A stretch of DNA of 17,424 bases, taken from Burkholderiales bacterium (GTDB taxonomy: Bacteria; Pseudomonadota; Gammaproteobacteria; Burkholderiales; Burkholderiaceae_C). Position numbers and translations under genes: made by a program. Positions within the stretch are counted from its first letter, which is position 1. Each line of letters begins with the position of its first letter. The DNA is taken from the NCBI GenBank assembly GCA_028869035.1, contig JAGWTL010000020.1:1-17424 (forward strand), written 5' to 3'. The notes beneath the pieces are model-generated. The model was given only the letters and a program-made list of their open reading frames with translations, had not been told where the DNA came from and did no database searches. Shown here one piece after another: positions 6,991 to 14,100 of this stretch.

Positions 6991-7028
6991 GGGGAGCGTA
7001 GCGACACGAAGTGCACGCAGCCTGGGGG
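6991..7028. repeat. Candidate REP-like element in the pyrB-pyrX gap
   Basis: The 96-base gap between pyrB and pyrX contains a block framed by GGGGAGCG and CAGCCTGGGGG with an inner small hairpin (CAC-GAA-GTG, 7004-7012). Its look (G-run, short dyad, G-run) recalls interspersed repeats I associate with Comamonadaceae genomes. Copy number cannot be judged from one window. Confidence 0.4.
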
Positions 7029-7032
7029 ATGT

Positions 7033-7995
7033 TCATGCTTCATTCCCAGCCACGATGCTCATCACCGCCATGCGCACCGCGATGCCGAAGGTGACCTGCG
7101 GCAGGATCACGCTCTGCTTGCCGTCCACCACGGCCGAATCGATCTCCACGCCGCGGTTGATCGGGCCCGGGTGCATGACGATGGCGTCCGGTTTGGCCAG
7201 TTGCAGCTTCTCGGGCGTGAGGCCGAAACTCTTGAAGAATTCCTGGCTCGATGGCAGCAGCGCGCCGCTCATGCGTTCGTTCTGCAGGCGCAGCATGATG
7301 ATCACGTCCGCGCCCCTGATGCCCTCTTCCAGAGTGTGGCAGACACGCACGCCCATGGGCGCCATGGCGGTGGGCACCAGGGTCTTGGGGCCGACCACGC
7401 GCACCTCGGCGCAGCCCAGGGTGGTGAGCGCGTGGATGTCGGAGCGGGCCACGCGCGAGTGCAGCACGTCGCCGACGATGGCTACGGTGAGGTTGGAAAA
7501 ATCCTTCTTGTAGTGCCGGATGGTGTACATGTCCAGCAGGCCCTGCGTGGGGTGCGCGTGGCGACCATCACCGGCGTTGATGACGTGCACGTGCGGCGCC
7601 ACATGCTGGGCGATCAGGTAGGGGGCACCGGATTCGCTGTGGCGCACCACGAAGAGATCGGCCGCCATGGCGCTCAGGTTCGCGATGGTGTCGAGCAGGC
7701 TCTCCCCCTTGGAGGCCGAGGAGCGCGCGATGTCGAGGTTGATGATGTCGGCCGACAGGCGCGTGGCGGCGATTTCGAAGGTCGTGCGCGTGCGCGTGGA
7801 GTTCTCGAAGAAGAGATTGAACACGCTCTTGCCCCGCAGCAGCGGCACCTTCTTGACCTCGCGGTCGCTGACGCTGACGAAGTTGGCCGCCGTGTCCAGG
7901 ATGTGCGTGAGGATCTCGCGCGGCAGCCCTTCGGTGGAGAGCAGGTGGATCAGCTCGCCGTGCTTGTTGAGTTGGGGGTTGCGTTTGTACAGCAT
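7033..7995 (-). CDS. pyrB: Aspartate carbamoyltransferase catalytic chain
   Basis: 320 residues. It condenses carbamoyl phosphate with aspartate to N-carbamoyl-aspartate, the committed step of pyrimidine synthesis, in the cytoplasm. Seen: the carbamoyl-phosphate loop STRTR (66-70), SASKGES (93-99) with the catalytic lysine, HPTQGLLD (148-155), and HPGPINRG (275-282). The length fits class B enzymes that have no separate PyrI chain and instead pair with a dihydroorotase-like protein, here PyrX downstream. ATG 7993-7995 gives the usual MLYKRNPQLN start. Unusually, no Shine-Dalgarno is seen: the bases before the ATG are pyrimidine-rich and carry GACCA repeated in tandem. The gap from pyrR is 51 bases and shows no attenuator-like hairpin with a T-run. 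Confidence 0.97.
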   Translation of the reverse strand: MLYKRNPQLNKHGELIHLLSTEGLPREILTHILDTAANFVSVSDREVKKVPLLRGKSVFNLFFENSTRTRTTFEIAATRLSADIINLDIARSSASKGESLLDTIANLSAMAADLFVVRHSESGAPYLIAQHVAPHVHVINAGDGRHAHPTQGLLDMYTIRHYKKDFSNLTVAIVGDVLHSRVARSDIHALTTLGCAEVRVVGPKTLVPTAMAPMGVRVCHTLEEGIRGADVIIMLRLQNERMSGALLPSSQEFFKSFGLTPEKLQLAKPDAIVMHPGPINRGVEIDSAVVDGKQSVILPQVTFGIAVRMAVMSIVAGNEA

Positions 7996-8046
7996 GGGTC
8001 TGGTCTGGTCGGTTCGCTCAGTGAGGCAGGGTGCGGGTGGTGTGTT

Positions 8047-8625
8047 TCATGCCGCCTCCACCTGGAAGCTGAAGCGGTCGCTCTTGTCGCGTGCCAGCGC
8101 CAGCGACTGGTCGGCAGCGAGCGCCACGCGCGCGGCGGCGAAATCGGCCTGGATGGGCAGCTCACGCCCGCCACGGTCCACCAGCACGGCCAGTTTGATG
8201 TCGGCCGGGCGACCGTAGTCGAACAGCTCGTTGATGACGGCGCGAATGGTGCGCCCGGTGTAGAGCACGTCGTCGAGCACGATGATCTGCGCCTCGTTGA
8301 CGTCGAAGGGCAGCACGGTCTGGCCGCCGCCGGACAGGCCGCGCTGGGCAAAATCGTCGCGGTGCATGGCCGAGGAGATGGTGCCGTGCTCACCGGGCAG
8401 CTTGAGGTCGCGTTGCAGGCGTTCGGCCAGCCAGGCGCCGCCCGAGGTCACGCCGACCAGGCACGTCTGTGGCGTGCACAGGCCCTGCACGCCGCGAAAA
8501 AGCTCGCGGTACAGGGCCTCGGCATCGAGAAACAATGCCCCCACGCTGGCTACTGCGTATGCTGCGCCGCCCCCCGAGGGGGCCTTCGCGCCTTGGGACG
8601 ACCCGTCGTCGCTCAGGGTACTCAT
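8047..8625 (-). CDS. pyrR: PyrR: pyr operon regulator / uracil phosphoribosyltransferase
   Basis: 192 residues. PyrR proteins have the type I phosphoribosyltransferase fold, make UMP from uracil and PRPP, and in Gram-positive bacteria bind pyr mRNA; whether this one regulates is not shown. The PRPP loop VLDDVLYTGRT is at 116-126, VGVTSGGAWLAERL at 57-70 and AVLVDRGGRELPI at 146-158. The usual protein begins near ALFLDAEALYREL (30-42). The first 29 residues are extra and low in complexity (SDDGSSQGAKAPSGGG), and their DNA is a GC palindrome block typical of a repeat element. The start at ATG 8623-8625 is nevertheless well supported: GAGGAG lies six bases upstream and the ATG overlaps the ruvX stop (ATGA). 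Confidence 0.94.
   Translation of the reverse strand: MSTLSDDGSSQGAKAPSGGGAAYAVASVGALFLDAEALYRELFRGVQGLCTPQTCLVGVTSGGAWLAERLQRDLKLPGEHGTISSAMHRDDFAQRGLSGGGQTVLPFDVNEAQIIVLDDVLYTGRTIRAVINELFDYGRPADIKLAVLVDRGGRELPIQADFAAARVALAADQSLALARDKSDRFSFQVEAA
8541..8620. repeat. REP-like palindromic element inside the 5' end of pyrR
   Basis: A block with CCCCCACGCT at one end, a perfect hairpin GCCCCC-CGA-GGGGGC at 8569-8583, then CCTTCGCGCCTTGGGACGAC. It encodes PyrR residues about 3-29 in frame. The hairpin is seen directly; calling it a Comamonadaceae-type interspersed repeat is from remembered resemblance and needs a copy count. Confidence 0.55.
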
Positions 8626-9047
8626 TCCAGGCTCCTCAAAAACTGCTCCAGGATGACACAGGCCGCTCCCGCGTCGGCATCGGCCGCGCCGGCGGCCAGG
8701 GCCTCGGTGGTGCTGTAACGTTCGTCGACCTCGTAGACCGGCAGGCCGAAACGCCCGCGCAGCTGACGCGCGAACTTCTGCGCCCGGGCCGTATTCTCAT
8801 GCGGCGCGCCGTCGGGGTGGAAAGGCACGCCCACCACCAGGGCGTCGGGCTGCCATTCCTTGAGGCGTTCGGCGATGCGCTCGAAGCGGGCGCCCCCCTC
8901 GGCGCGGATGGTAGCTTGGGGCTGGGCTTGGCGCAGCAGGCGGTTGCCGACCGCGACACCGGTGCGCTTGAGACCGAAATCCAGAGCGAGAAAGCTTTGC
9001 TGTGCAGCAGGTACGGACGTCACGGCAGGCGCGGACGTTGTACTCAT
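8622..9047 (-). CDS. ruvX: RuvX/YqgF-family putative pre-16S rRNA nuclease
   Basis: 141 residues, RNase H-like fold. YqgF matures the 5' end of 16S rRNA in E. coli; a Holliday-junction resolvase role has also been proposed. The acidic active-site positions are kept: Asp23 in LALDFGLKRTG, Glu109 in DERYSTTEA, and Asp125 in DAGAACVILEQFL. VVGVPFHPDG (71-80) replaces the more common GLPLNMDG form. The first ~17 residues (Ser/Thr/Ala/Pro-rich) are a loose N-terminal extension. ATG 9045-9047 overlaps the yqgE stop as ATGA, and its own stop overlaps the pyrR ATG in the same way, so the three genes are very likely translated in a coupled way. The yqgE-ruvX-pyrR-pyrB order is widespread in proteobacteria. 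Confidence 0.95.
   Translation of the reverse strand: MSTTSAPAVTSVPAAQQSFLALDFGLKRTGVAVGNRLLRQAQPQATIRAEGGARFERIAERLKEWQPDALVVGVPFHPDGAPHENTARAQKFARQLRGRFGLPVYEVDERYSTTEALAAGAADADAGAACVILEQFLRSLE
8632..8637 (-). promoter_or_regulatory. pyrR: Strong ribosome-binding site of pyrR
   Basis: GAGGAG on the minus strand, six bases before ATG 8623-8625, within the 3' end of ruvX. It fixes the pyrR start upstream of the repeat-like block, so that block must be translated. Confidence 0.75.
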
Positions 9048-9643
9048 GCGTGCCCCGCATCGGGCGAGAGCATCCAGGCCTGCAGGCCCAGCAGGGACAG
9101 AGCCTTGTCGTAGCGCTGGGCCACCGGGGTCTCGAAGATCACGATGGGGTCGGCGTGGACGATGAGCCAGCTGTTTTCGCCGATCTCGGATTCGAGCTGG
9201 CCCTGGCCCCAGGCCGAGTAGCCCAGGGAGACCAGCACGCGGCTGGGGCCGGCGCCAGTGGACAGGGCCTCGAGCACGTCGCGTGAGGTGGTCATCTCCA
9301 GCCCGCCGGGGATCATCATGGTGGAGGCGTAGACCGGCTCCGGCTTTTCACCGGTCGGCTCCTGCAGGGCCTCGTGCAGCACGAAACCGCGCTCGGTCTG
9401 TACCGGGCCACCCTGGAACACCGGGGCATCCTTGAGGTCGGCGCGCCCCAGTGGCAGTTCGACCTTGTCGAACAGGCCTTGCAGCTTGATATCGGTCGGC
9501 TTGTTGATCATCAGGCCCAGCGCACCCCGCTCGCTGTGCTCGCAGAGGTAGACCACGCTTTTGGAAAACGTCTCATCGGCCAGACCGGGCATGGCGATCA
9601 GGAAATGATTCGTGAGGTTGATGGGTGCAGAATCATCGGCCAT
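9044..9643 (-). CDS. yqgE: YqgE/AlgH family protein (UPF0301)
   Basis: 199 residues, single-domain YqgE/AlgH family. Family signatures are clear: TNHFLIAMPGLADETF (11-26), VYLCEHSERGALGLMINKPT (31-50), FQGGPVQ and GYSAWGQGQLESEI. AlgH was linked to alginate control in Pseudomonas, but the biochemical role of the family is not settled. It is conserved next to ruvX, which fits the arrangement here with an ATGA overlap at 9044-9047. First gene of the minus-strand pyr operon. No Shine-Dalgarno is present before ATG 9641-9643; a TAAAAT box (bases 9650-9655) lies so close that the transcript may be leaderless. Confidence 0.95.
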   Translation of the reverse strand: MADDSAPINLTNHFLIAMPGLADETFSKSVVYLCEHSERGALGLMINKPTDIKLQGLFDKVELPLGRADLKDAPVFQGGPVQTERGFVLHEALQEPTGEKPEPVYASTMMIPGGLEMTTSRDVLEALSTGAGPSRVLVSLGYSAWGQGQLESEIGENSWLIVHADPIVIFETPVAQRYDKALSLLGLQAWMLSPDAGHA

Positions 9644-9662
9644 AGTTTAATTTTAACGGTTC
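9644..9662. promoter_or_regulatory. 19-base divergent promoter between yqgE and phrB
   Basis: Only 19 bases separate the two start codons, and they are AT-rich (TTTAATTTTAA). TTTAAT (9646-9651, plus) and TAAAAT (9650-9655, minus) are each five-of-six -10 matches and overlap. Start sites expected 6-8 bases downstream fall at or near each ATG, pointing to leaderless or near-leaderless mRNAs. No -35 match is seen on either side. Confidence 0.45.
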
Positions 9663-11147
9663 ATGAGCAAACCCCTCGCTTCCGGTCTGGTCTGGTTCCG
9701 CCGCGACCTGCGGGTCGACGACCACCCGGCCCTGCACCAGGCCCTGCAGCAGTGTCGCCGGGTCTACTGCGCCTTCATTTTCGACCGTGCCATCCTGGAC
9801 CCCTTGCCGCGCGCCGACCGCCGGGTGGAGTTCATCCGGGCCAGCTTGGTCGAGCTGGATGCGGATTTGCGCACCCTGGCCGGCCAGGAACAGGCCGGCC
9901 TGATCGTGCGGCACGGCCACGCCACTGAAGCGCTGCCCGCCCTCGCCAGGCAACTCGGCGTACAGGCGGTGTATGCCGCGCACGACTACGAGCCGCAAGC
10001 CCAGGCCCGGGATGCCCGCGTGCGGGGAACGCTGTCCAGCCTGGGCATTGCCCTGCACACCTGCAAGGACCATGTGATCTTCGAGGGCCGCGAGATCCTG
10101 AGCGGCGGCGGCACGCCCTACACCGTCTTCACACCCTACAAACGGACCTGGCTGGCGCGGCTGCAGGCGACCCGGCTGCCGGTATTCGACGCCGCCCCCC
10201 TGGCGGCAGACCTGGCTCCTCGGCCTGAGTCCCTGTGCGGCACGGTGCCCAGCCTTGCTGAGATCGGCTTCGAACCCAGCAACCTGTCCCAGCTCAGAAT
10301 CCCCACGGGCAGCAGCGGCGCACGCCAGTTGCTCGATGACTTCTTCGAGCGCATGGACCTGTACCGCGACACACGCGATTTCCCGGCCCTCAAGGGCCCG
10401 AGCTATCTGGGCGTGCACCTGCGCTTCGGCACCCTCTCCCTGCGGCGACTGGTCACCATGGCCCAGCAGCGCACGGCGCGGGGCAGTGCTGGCGCTGCCG
10501 TCTGGCTCGGCGAGCTGGTCTGGCGCGAGTTCTACTTCCAGATCCTGGCGAACTTCCCGCACGTGGCCGGCAGCGCCTTCAAGCCGGCCTATGACGCCAT
10601 CCGATGGGAACAGGGCGCGCACGCCGAAGCGCTGTTTGCAGCCTGGTGCGAGGGCCGCACGGGTTATCCCGTCGTCGATGCCGCCATGGCCCAGCTCAAC
10701 CAGAGCGGCTACATGCACAACCGCCTGCGCATGGTGGCGGGCAGTTTCCTGGTCAAGGATCTCGGCATCAACTGGCAATGGGGTGAGCGTTACTTCGCAG
10801 AGAAGCTCAATGACTTCGACCTGGCGGCCAACAACGGCGGCTGGCAGTGGGTGGCTTCCAGCGGCGGTGATGCCCAGCCCTGGTTTCGCATCTTCAACCC
10901 GATCAGCCAGAGCAGGAAATTCGATCCTCAGGGCCGTTTCATCCGGCGCTACCTGCCGCAGCTGGCCGCCCTGCCTGACGCCGCGCTGCACGCACCCTGG
11001 CTGGCCAGCCCCGTGGAGCTGGCGGCAGCCGGCGTGACCCTGGGCAGCGGCTACCCGCAGCCACTGGTGGCGCACGACGAGGCGCGCGCGCAGACCCTGG
11101 CGCGCTACGCCGTGGTGCGCAAAAACGGGGATAAGGAAGAAGACTGA
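9663..11147 (+). CDS. phrB: Deoxyribodipyrimidine photolyase (class I CPD photolyase)
   Basis: 494 residues. It repairs UV-made cyclobutane pyrimidine dimers in DNA with blue light, using reduced FAD and an antenna cofactor. The N-terminal alpha/beta antenna domain starts at LVWFRRDLRVDDHPAL (about 9-24). The C-terminal FAD and DNA-binding domain carries WGERYFAEKLNDFDLAANN (373-391), NNGGWQWVASSGGDAQPWFR, and FNPISQSRKFDPQGRFIRRY, which are hallmark class I CPD photolyase stretches. The length is close to E. coli PhrB (472). ATG 9663-9665 has no Shine-Dalgarno and almost no leader. A cryptochrome-like protein is less likely because the DNA-lesion pocket region looks complete. It converges on chpA with a stem-loop between. 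Confidence 0.96.
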   Translation: MSKPLASGLVWFRRDLRVDDHPALHQALQQCRRVYCAFIFDRAILDPLPRADRRVEFIRASLVELDADLRTLAGQEQAGLIVRHGHATEALPALARQLGVQAVYAAHDYEPQAQARDARVRGTLSSLGIALHTCKDHVIFEGREILSGGGTPYTVFTPYKRTWLARLQATRLPVFDAAPLAADLAPRPESLCGTVPSLAEIGFEPSNLSQLRIPTGSSGARQLLDDFFERMDLYRDTRDFPALKGPSYLGVHLRFGTLSLRRLVTMAQQRTARGSAGAAVWLGELVWREFYFQILANFPHVAGSAFKPAYDAIRWEQGAHAEALFAAWCEGRTGYPVVDAAMAQLNQSGYMHNRLRMVAGSFLVKDLGINWQWGERYFAEKLNDFDLAANNGGWQWVASSGGDAQPWFRIFNPISQSRKFDPQGRFIRRYLPQLAALPDAALHAPWLASPVELAAAGVTLGSGYPQPLVAHDEARAQTLARYAVVRKNGDKEED

Positions 11148-11172
11148 GCCACGCAGCCGCGCCGCGTGGCTC
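11146..11172. terminator. Stem-loop between convergent phrB and chpA
   Basis: GAGCCACGC, nine-base loop, GCGTGGCTC: a perfect 9-bp stem beginning inside the phrB stop codon. No T-run follows on either strand, so it may be a Rho-assisted end or an RNA-stabilising stem shared by both converging transcripts rather than an intrinsic terminator. Confidence 0.5.
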
Positions 11173-11195
11173 GGGGACAGAGCCTGTTCACGGTC

Positions 11196-14100
11196 TCAGG
11201 CCGGAACGGCCTGCGTGCAGTAGTGTTTCACCAGGCCCAGCAACTCGTCTTCGCCGTAGGGCTTGCCCAGATAGTGGTTCACGCCCAGCTCCTTGGCATG
11301 CTCACGATGCTTCTCGGCAATGCGCGAAGTGATCATGATGATGGGCAGGTCGCGCAGCTTGGCGTCGGCGCGGATGTTGCGCGCCAGGTCGAAGCCGTCC
11401 ATGCGCGGCATCTCGATGTCGGACAGCACCACGGCCGGACGTTCCTCGGCCAGGCGTTCGAGTGCCTGCAGGCCGTCGGCCGCCATGGATACACGGTAGC
11501 CCTCGCGGCGCAGCAGGCGCTGCGTGACACGACGCACGGTGATGGAGTCGTCCACCACCAACACCAGAGGCAGTTCGCCGCCCGCACTGGGCAGCACTGT
11601 CTGTGCGGCCGCCTGCAAGCGCATCTCGCCGGGGGTCTGCGCCGCCAGCGTGGTGGCCTGCTGGAGTTCGTAGGCCTTCTCGCCGAACACGGTGGCCAGC
11701 GCGACCGGGTTGTAGATCAGCACAACGGCGCCGGAAGCCAGCACCGACATGCCGGCCAGACCCGGCAGGCGCGAGAGCTGCGGCCCCAGGTTCTTCACCA
11801 CAACTTCCTGGTTGCCCAGCACTTCGTCGACGTGGATGGCCAGGCGTTGACCGGCGCTGCGCAGCAGCACCACCGGCTGGGTCTTGCCCGCGTGCTCGTA
11901 GCTGCGGGCCGAGGCCTGCAAAAGCGCGCCAGACCAGAAGAAAGGCACGGTCTCGCCACCGTAATCGATGCTGCCCTGGGCGTAGGCCTGCTCCAGATCG
12001 ACATGGCTGAGGCGGCGCACGATTTCGACCAGATTGGCCGGCACGCCCACACTCAATTCACCCATGCGCAGCATGATCACCTGCGTCACGGCCGTGGTCA
12101 GGGGCAACACCAGCTTGAAGCTGGTGCCCGCGCCGGCCGTGGTGGCGGTCTCGATGCGCCCCCCCAGGGCCTGCACTTCGGAGCGCACCACGTCCATGCC
12201 GATACCGCGTCCGGCCAGTTCAGTCACGCTGGCTGCCGTGGAGAAACCGGGCATGAAGATCATGTTCGCCGCGTCGGCGTCGCTGAGCGACTGGCCTGGC
12301 GCCACCAGGCCCTGGGACAGGGCCTTCTCGCGGATGCGCGGCAGATCGAGGCCGGCGCCGTCGTCGCTGAAGACGACCGAGACGTCATTGCCTTCCTGGT
12401 GCAGGCTGATGGTGATGGCGCCGGCGGCCGGTTTGCCGGCCGCTTCGCGCTGCTGCGCCGTCTCAATGCCGTGCGCGACGGAATTGCGCAGCATGTGTTC
12501 GAAGGCGGGTGTCATGCGGTCGAGCACGCCACGGTCGATTTCCATGGTGCCGCCGGTGATGTCGAGCTTGACCTGCTTGCCCGAGTCCTTGGTGGCCTGG
12601 CGCACCACGCCGTACAGGCGCTCGGAGATGCCTTCGAATTCCATCATGCGCGTGCGCAGCAGGTCACGCTGCAGTTCGCGCGTCTGGCGGCCCTGGGCGA
12701 TCAAGTCGTCTTCCGTTCCGGTGATGGTCTGCTGCAGATTGCGCTGCACGGTGGCCACGTCGTTGACCGACTCGGCCATCATGCGGGTCAGTTCCTGCAC
12801 GCGCGTGAAACGGTCGAACTCCAGCGGGTCGAAGCCCTGGGCCGTGTCCTTGGCCTGGGCCAGACGCGACTGCATCTGCGATTCGGCCTGCAGTTCGACA
12901 TCGCGCAGATGGGTGCGCAGACGGTCCAGGTTGGCGGTGAGCTCGTCGAGCGAACCATTGAGCTGGCCCAGGCGGGCATCGAGCCGGCTGCGGGTGATCA
13001 TCACCTCGCCGGCCTGGTTGACCAGGCGGTCCAGCAATTGCGAACGCACCCGCACGGTCTGGCCCGGGGATGAGCGTGTTGCGGGCGTCGGCAATTTGGC
13101 CGGCGTCGCCGGCGCCATGACCGGCCGCACTGCCGGCGCAGGACGCGGGGCGGCTGCGGGCTGGGGCGCAGCCGCTGGCGGTACGGCTTTCGGAACTTCC
13201 CGCAGCGGCGGCGCAGCGGCGGCCACCGGGGCCGCAGCGGGGGTTTCTTCCTGATGGCCGCGGCAGAGTTCGTCAAAAACTTCTTGCACACGGTCGTAGC
13301 GCGCGAGCATGGGGTCGATCTGCGCGGCCTGGATGAAGTCGCTGCCCATCTGCTCGATGGCTGACTCCATGCGGTGCGTCAGCTCACCCAGGCGCATGGC
13401 TCCGGCCAGGCGGGCGCTGCCCTTGAGGGTGTGCAGTACGCGCAGCACGTCCAGGCGCGCGCGGCCGTCGTCGGGCCGACCTGACCACTGGCGCAGGGAC
13501 GAAGCCAGCTGGGGCATGAGTTCAGCGGCCTCTTCCTCGAAGATCGGGAACAGGTCGGGGTCGATCACATCGACGGCGTCGATATCCTCGTCGCTGTCAT
13601 CGGCCACTGCCACGATCTTGGCAGCCCCCGGCAGGGGCGTGGCGGGCGCGACAGCGGCGGGCGGCGGCGACACGGCGACAGGGCTGGCTGGCGCAGGTGC
13701 CGAAAAGTCGAAGCTGAGATCGCCCAGGTCCAGGTCGGGATCCTCGATGACGGTCAGGGCTGGCTGGGCGCTGCCCGGCTCCATGGCATCAAGCTGGGCG
13801 AATTCGGTCCCCAGGATCTGATTCAGCGCTTCAACCAGCCCGGGTTCGGGCGACTTCAGGAAACCGGCCGCAAACTGGTGCAGAAGATGCCGGATGTCAT
13901 CGGCCGCAGCCACAAAGACCTGGGCGTGCTCAGGCAGACCTTGGCCGTGCAGCTGCACGTGCTGCATGGATTGCTCCAGCGCGCGGGCGATCTCGGAAAG
14001 CGCGGAGAAACCCACCGTGGCCGAACTGCCACCCAGCGAATGCGCCAGCGCGATGGCGCTGTCGGGCACGGGGTTGTGCAGCTCAAGCGACCATTCGTTG

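Noticed and set aside
7996..8046. PyrR-type attenuator before pyrB
   Set aside because: The 51-base gap has no stem-loop with a T-run; only a tandem GACCA run is seen.
5200..8718. A 1172-residue open frame on the plus strand
   Set aside because: It lies antisense to plsC, pyrX, pyrB and pyrR, all with full family motifs. Its His/Gln/Gly/Ala-rich translation shows no domain and is what GC-rich third positions give on the opposite strand.
9670..9700. GGTCTGGTCTGG here resembles the run near 7996-8010
   Set aside because: In phrB it simply encodes the conserved GLVWFRR start; the likeness is chance.
9633..11075. A 480-residue minus-strand frame opposite phrB
   Set aside because: The plus strand encodes a complete photolyase with hallmark FAD motifs; the reverse frame shows no family likeness.
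11166..13073. A 635-residue open frame on the plus strand, and others opposite chpA up to 17060
   Set aside because: Antisense shadows of the ChpA kinase, CheW and receiver domains; low-complexity His/Gln/Gly-rich translations without motifs.
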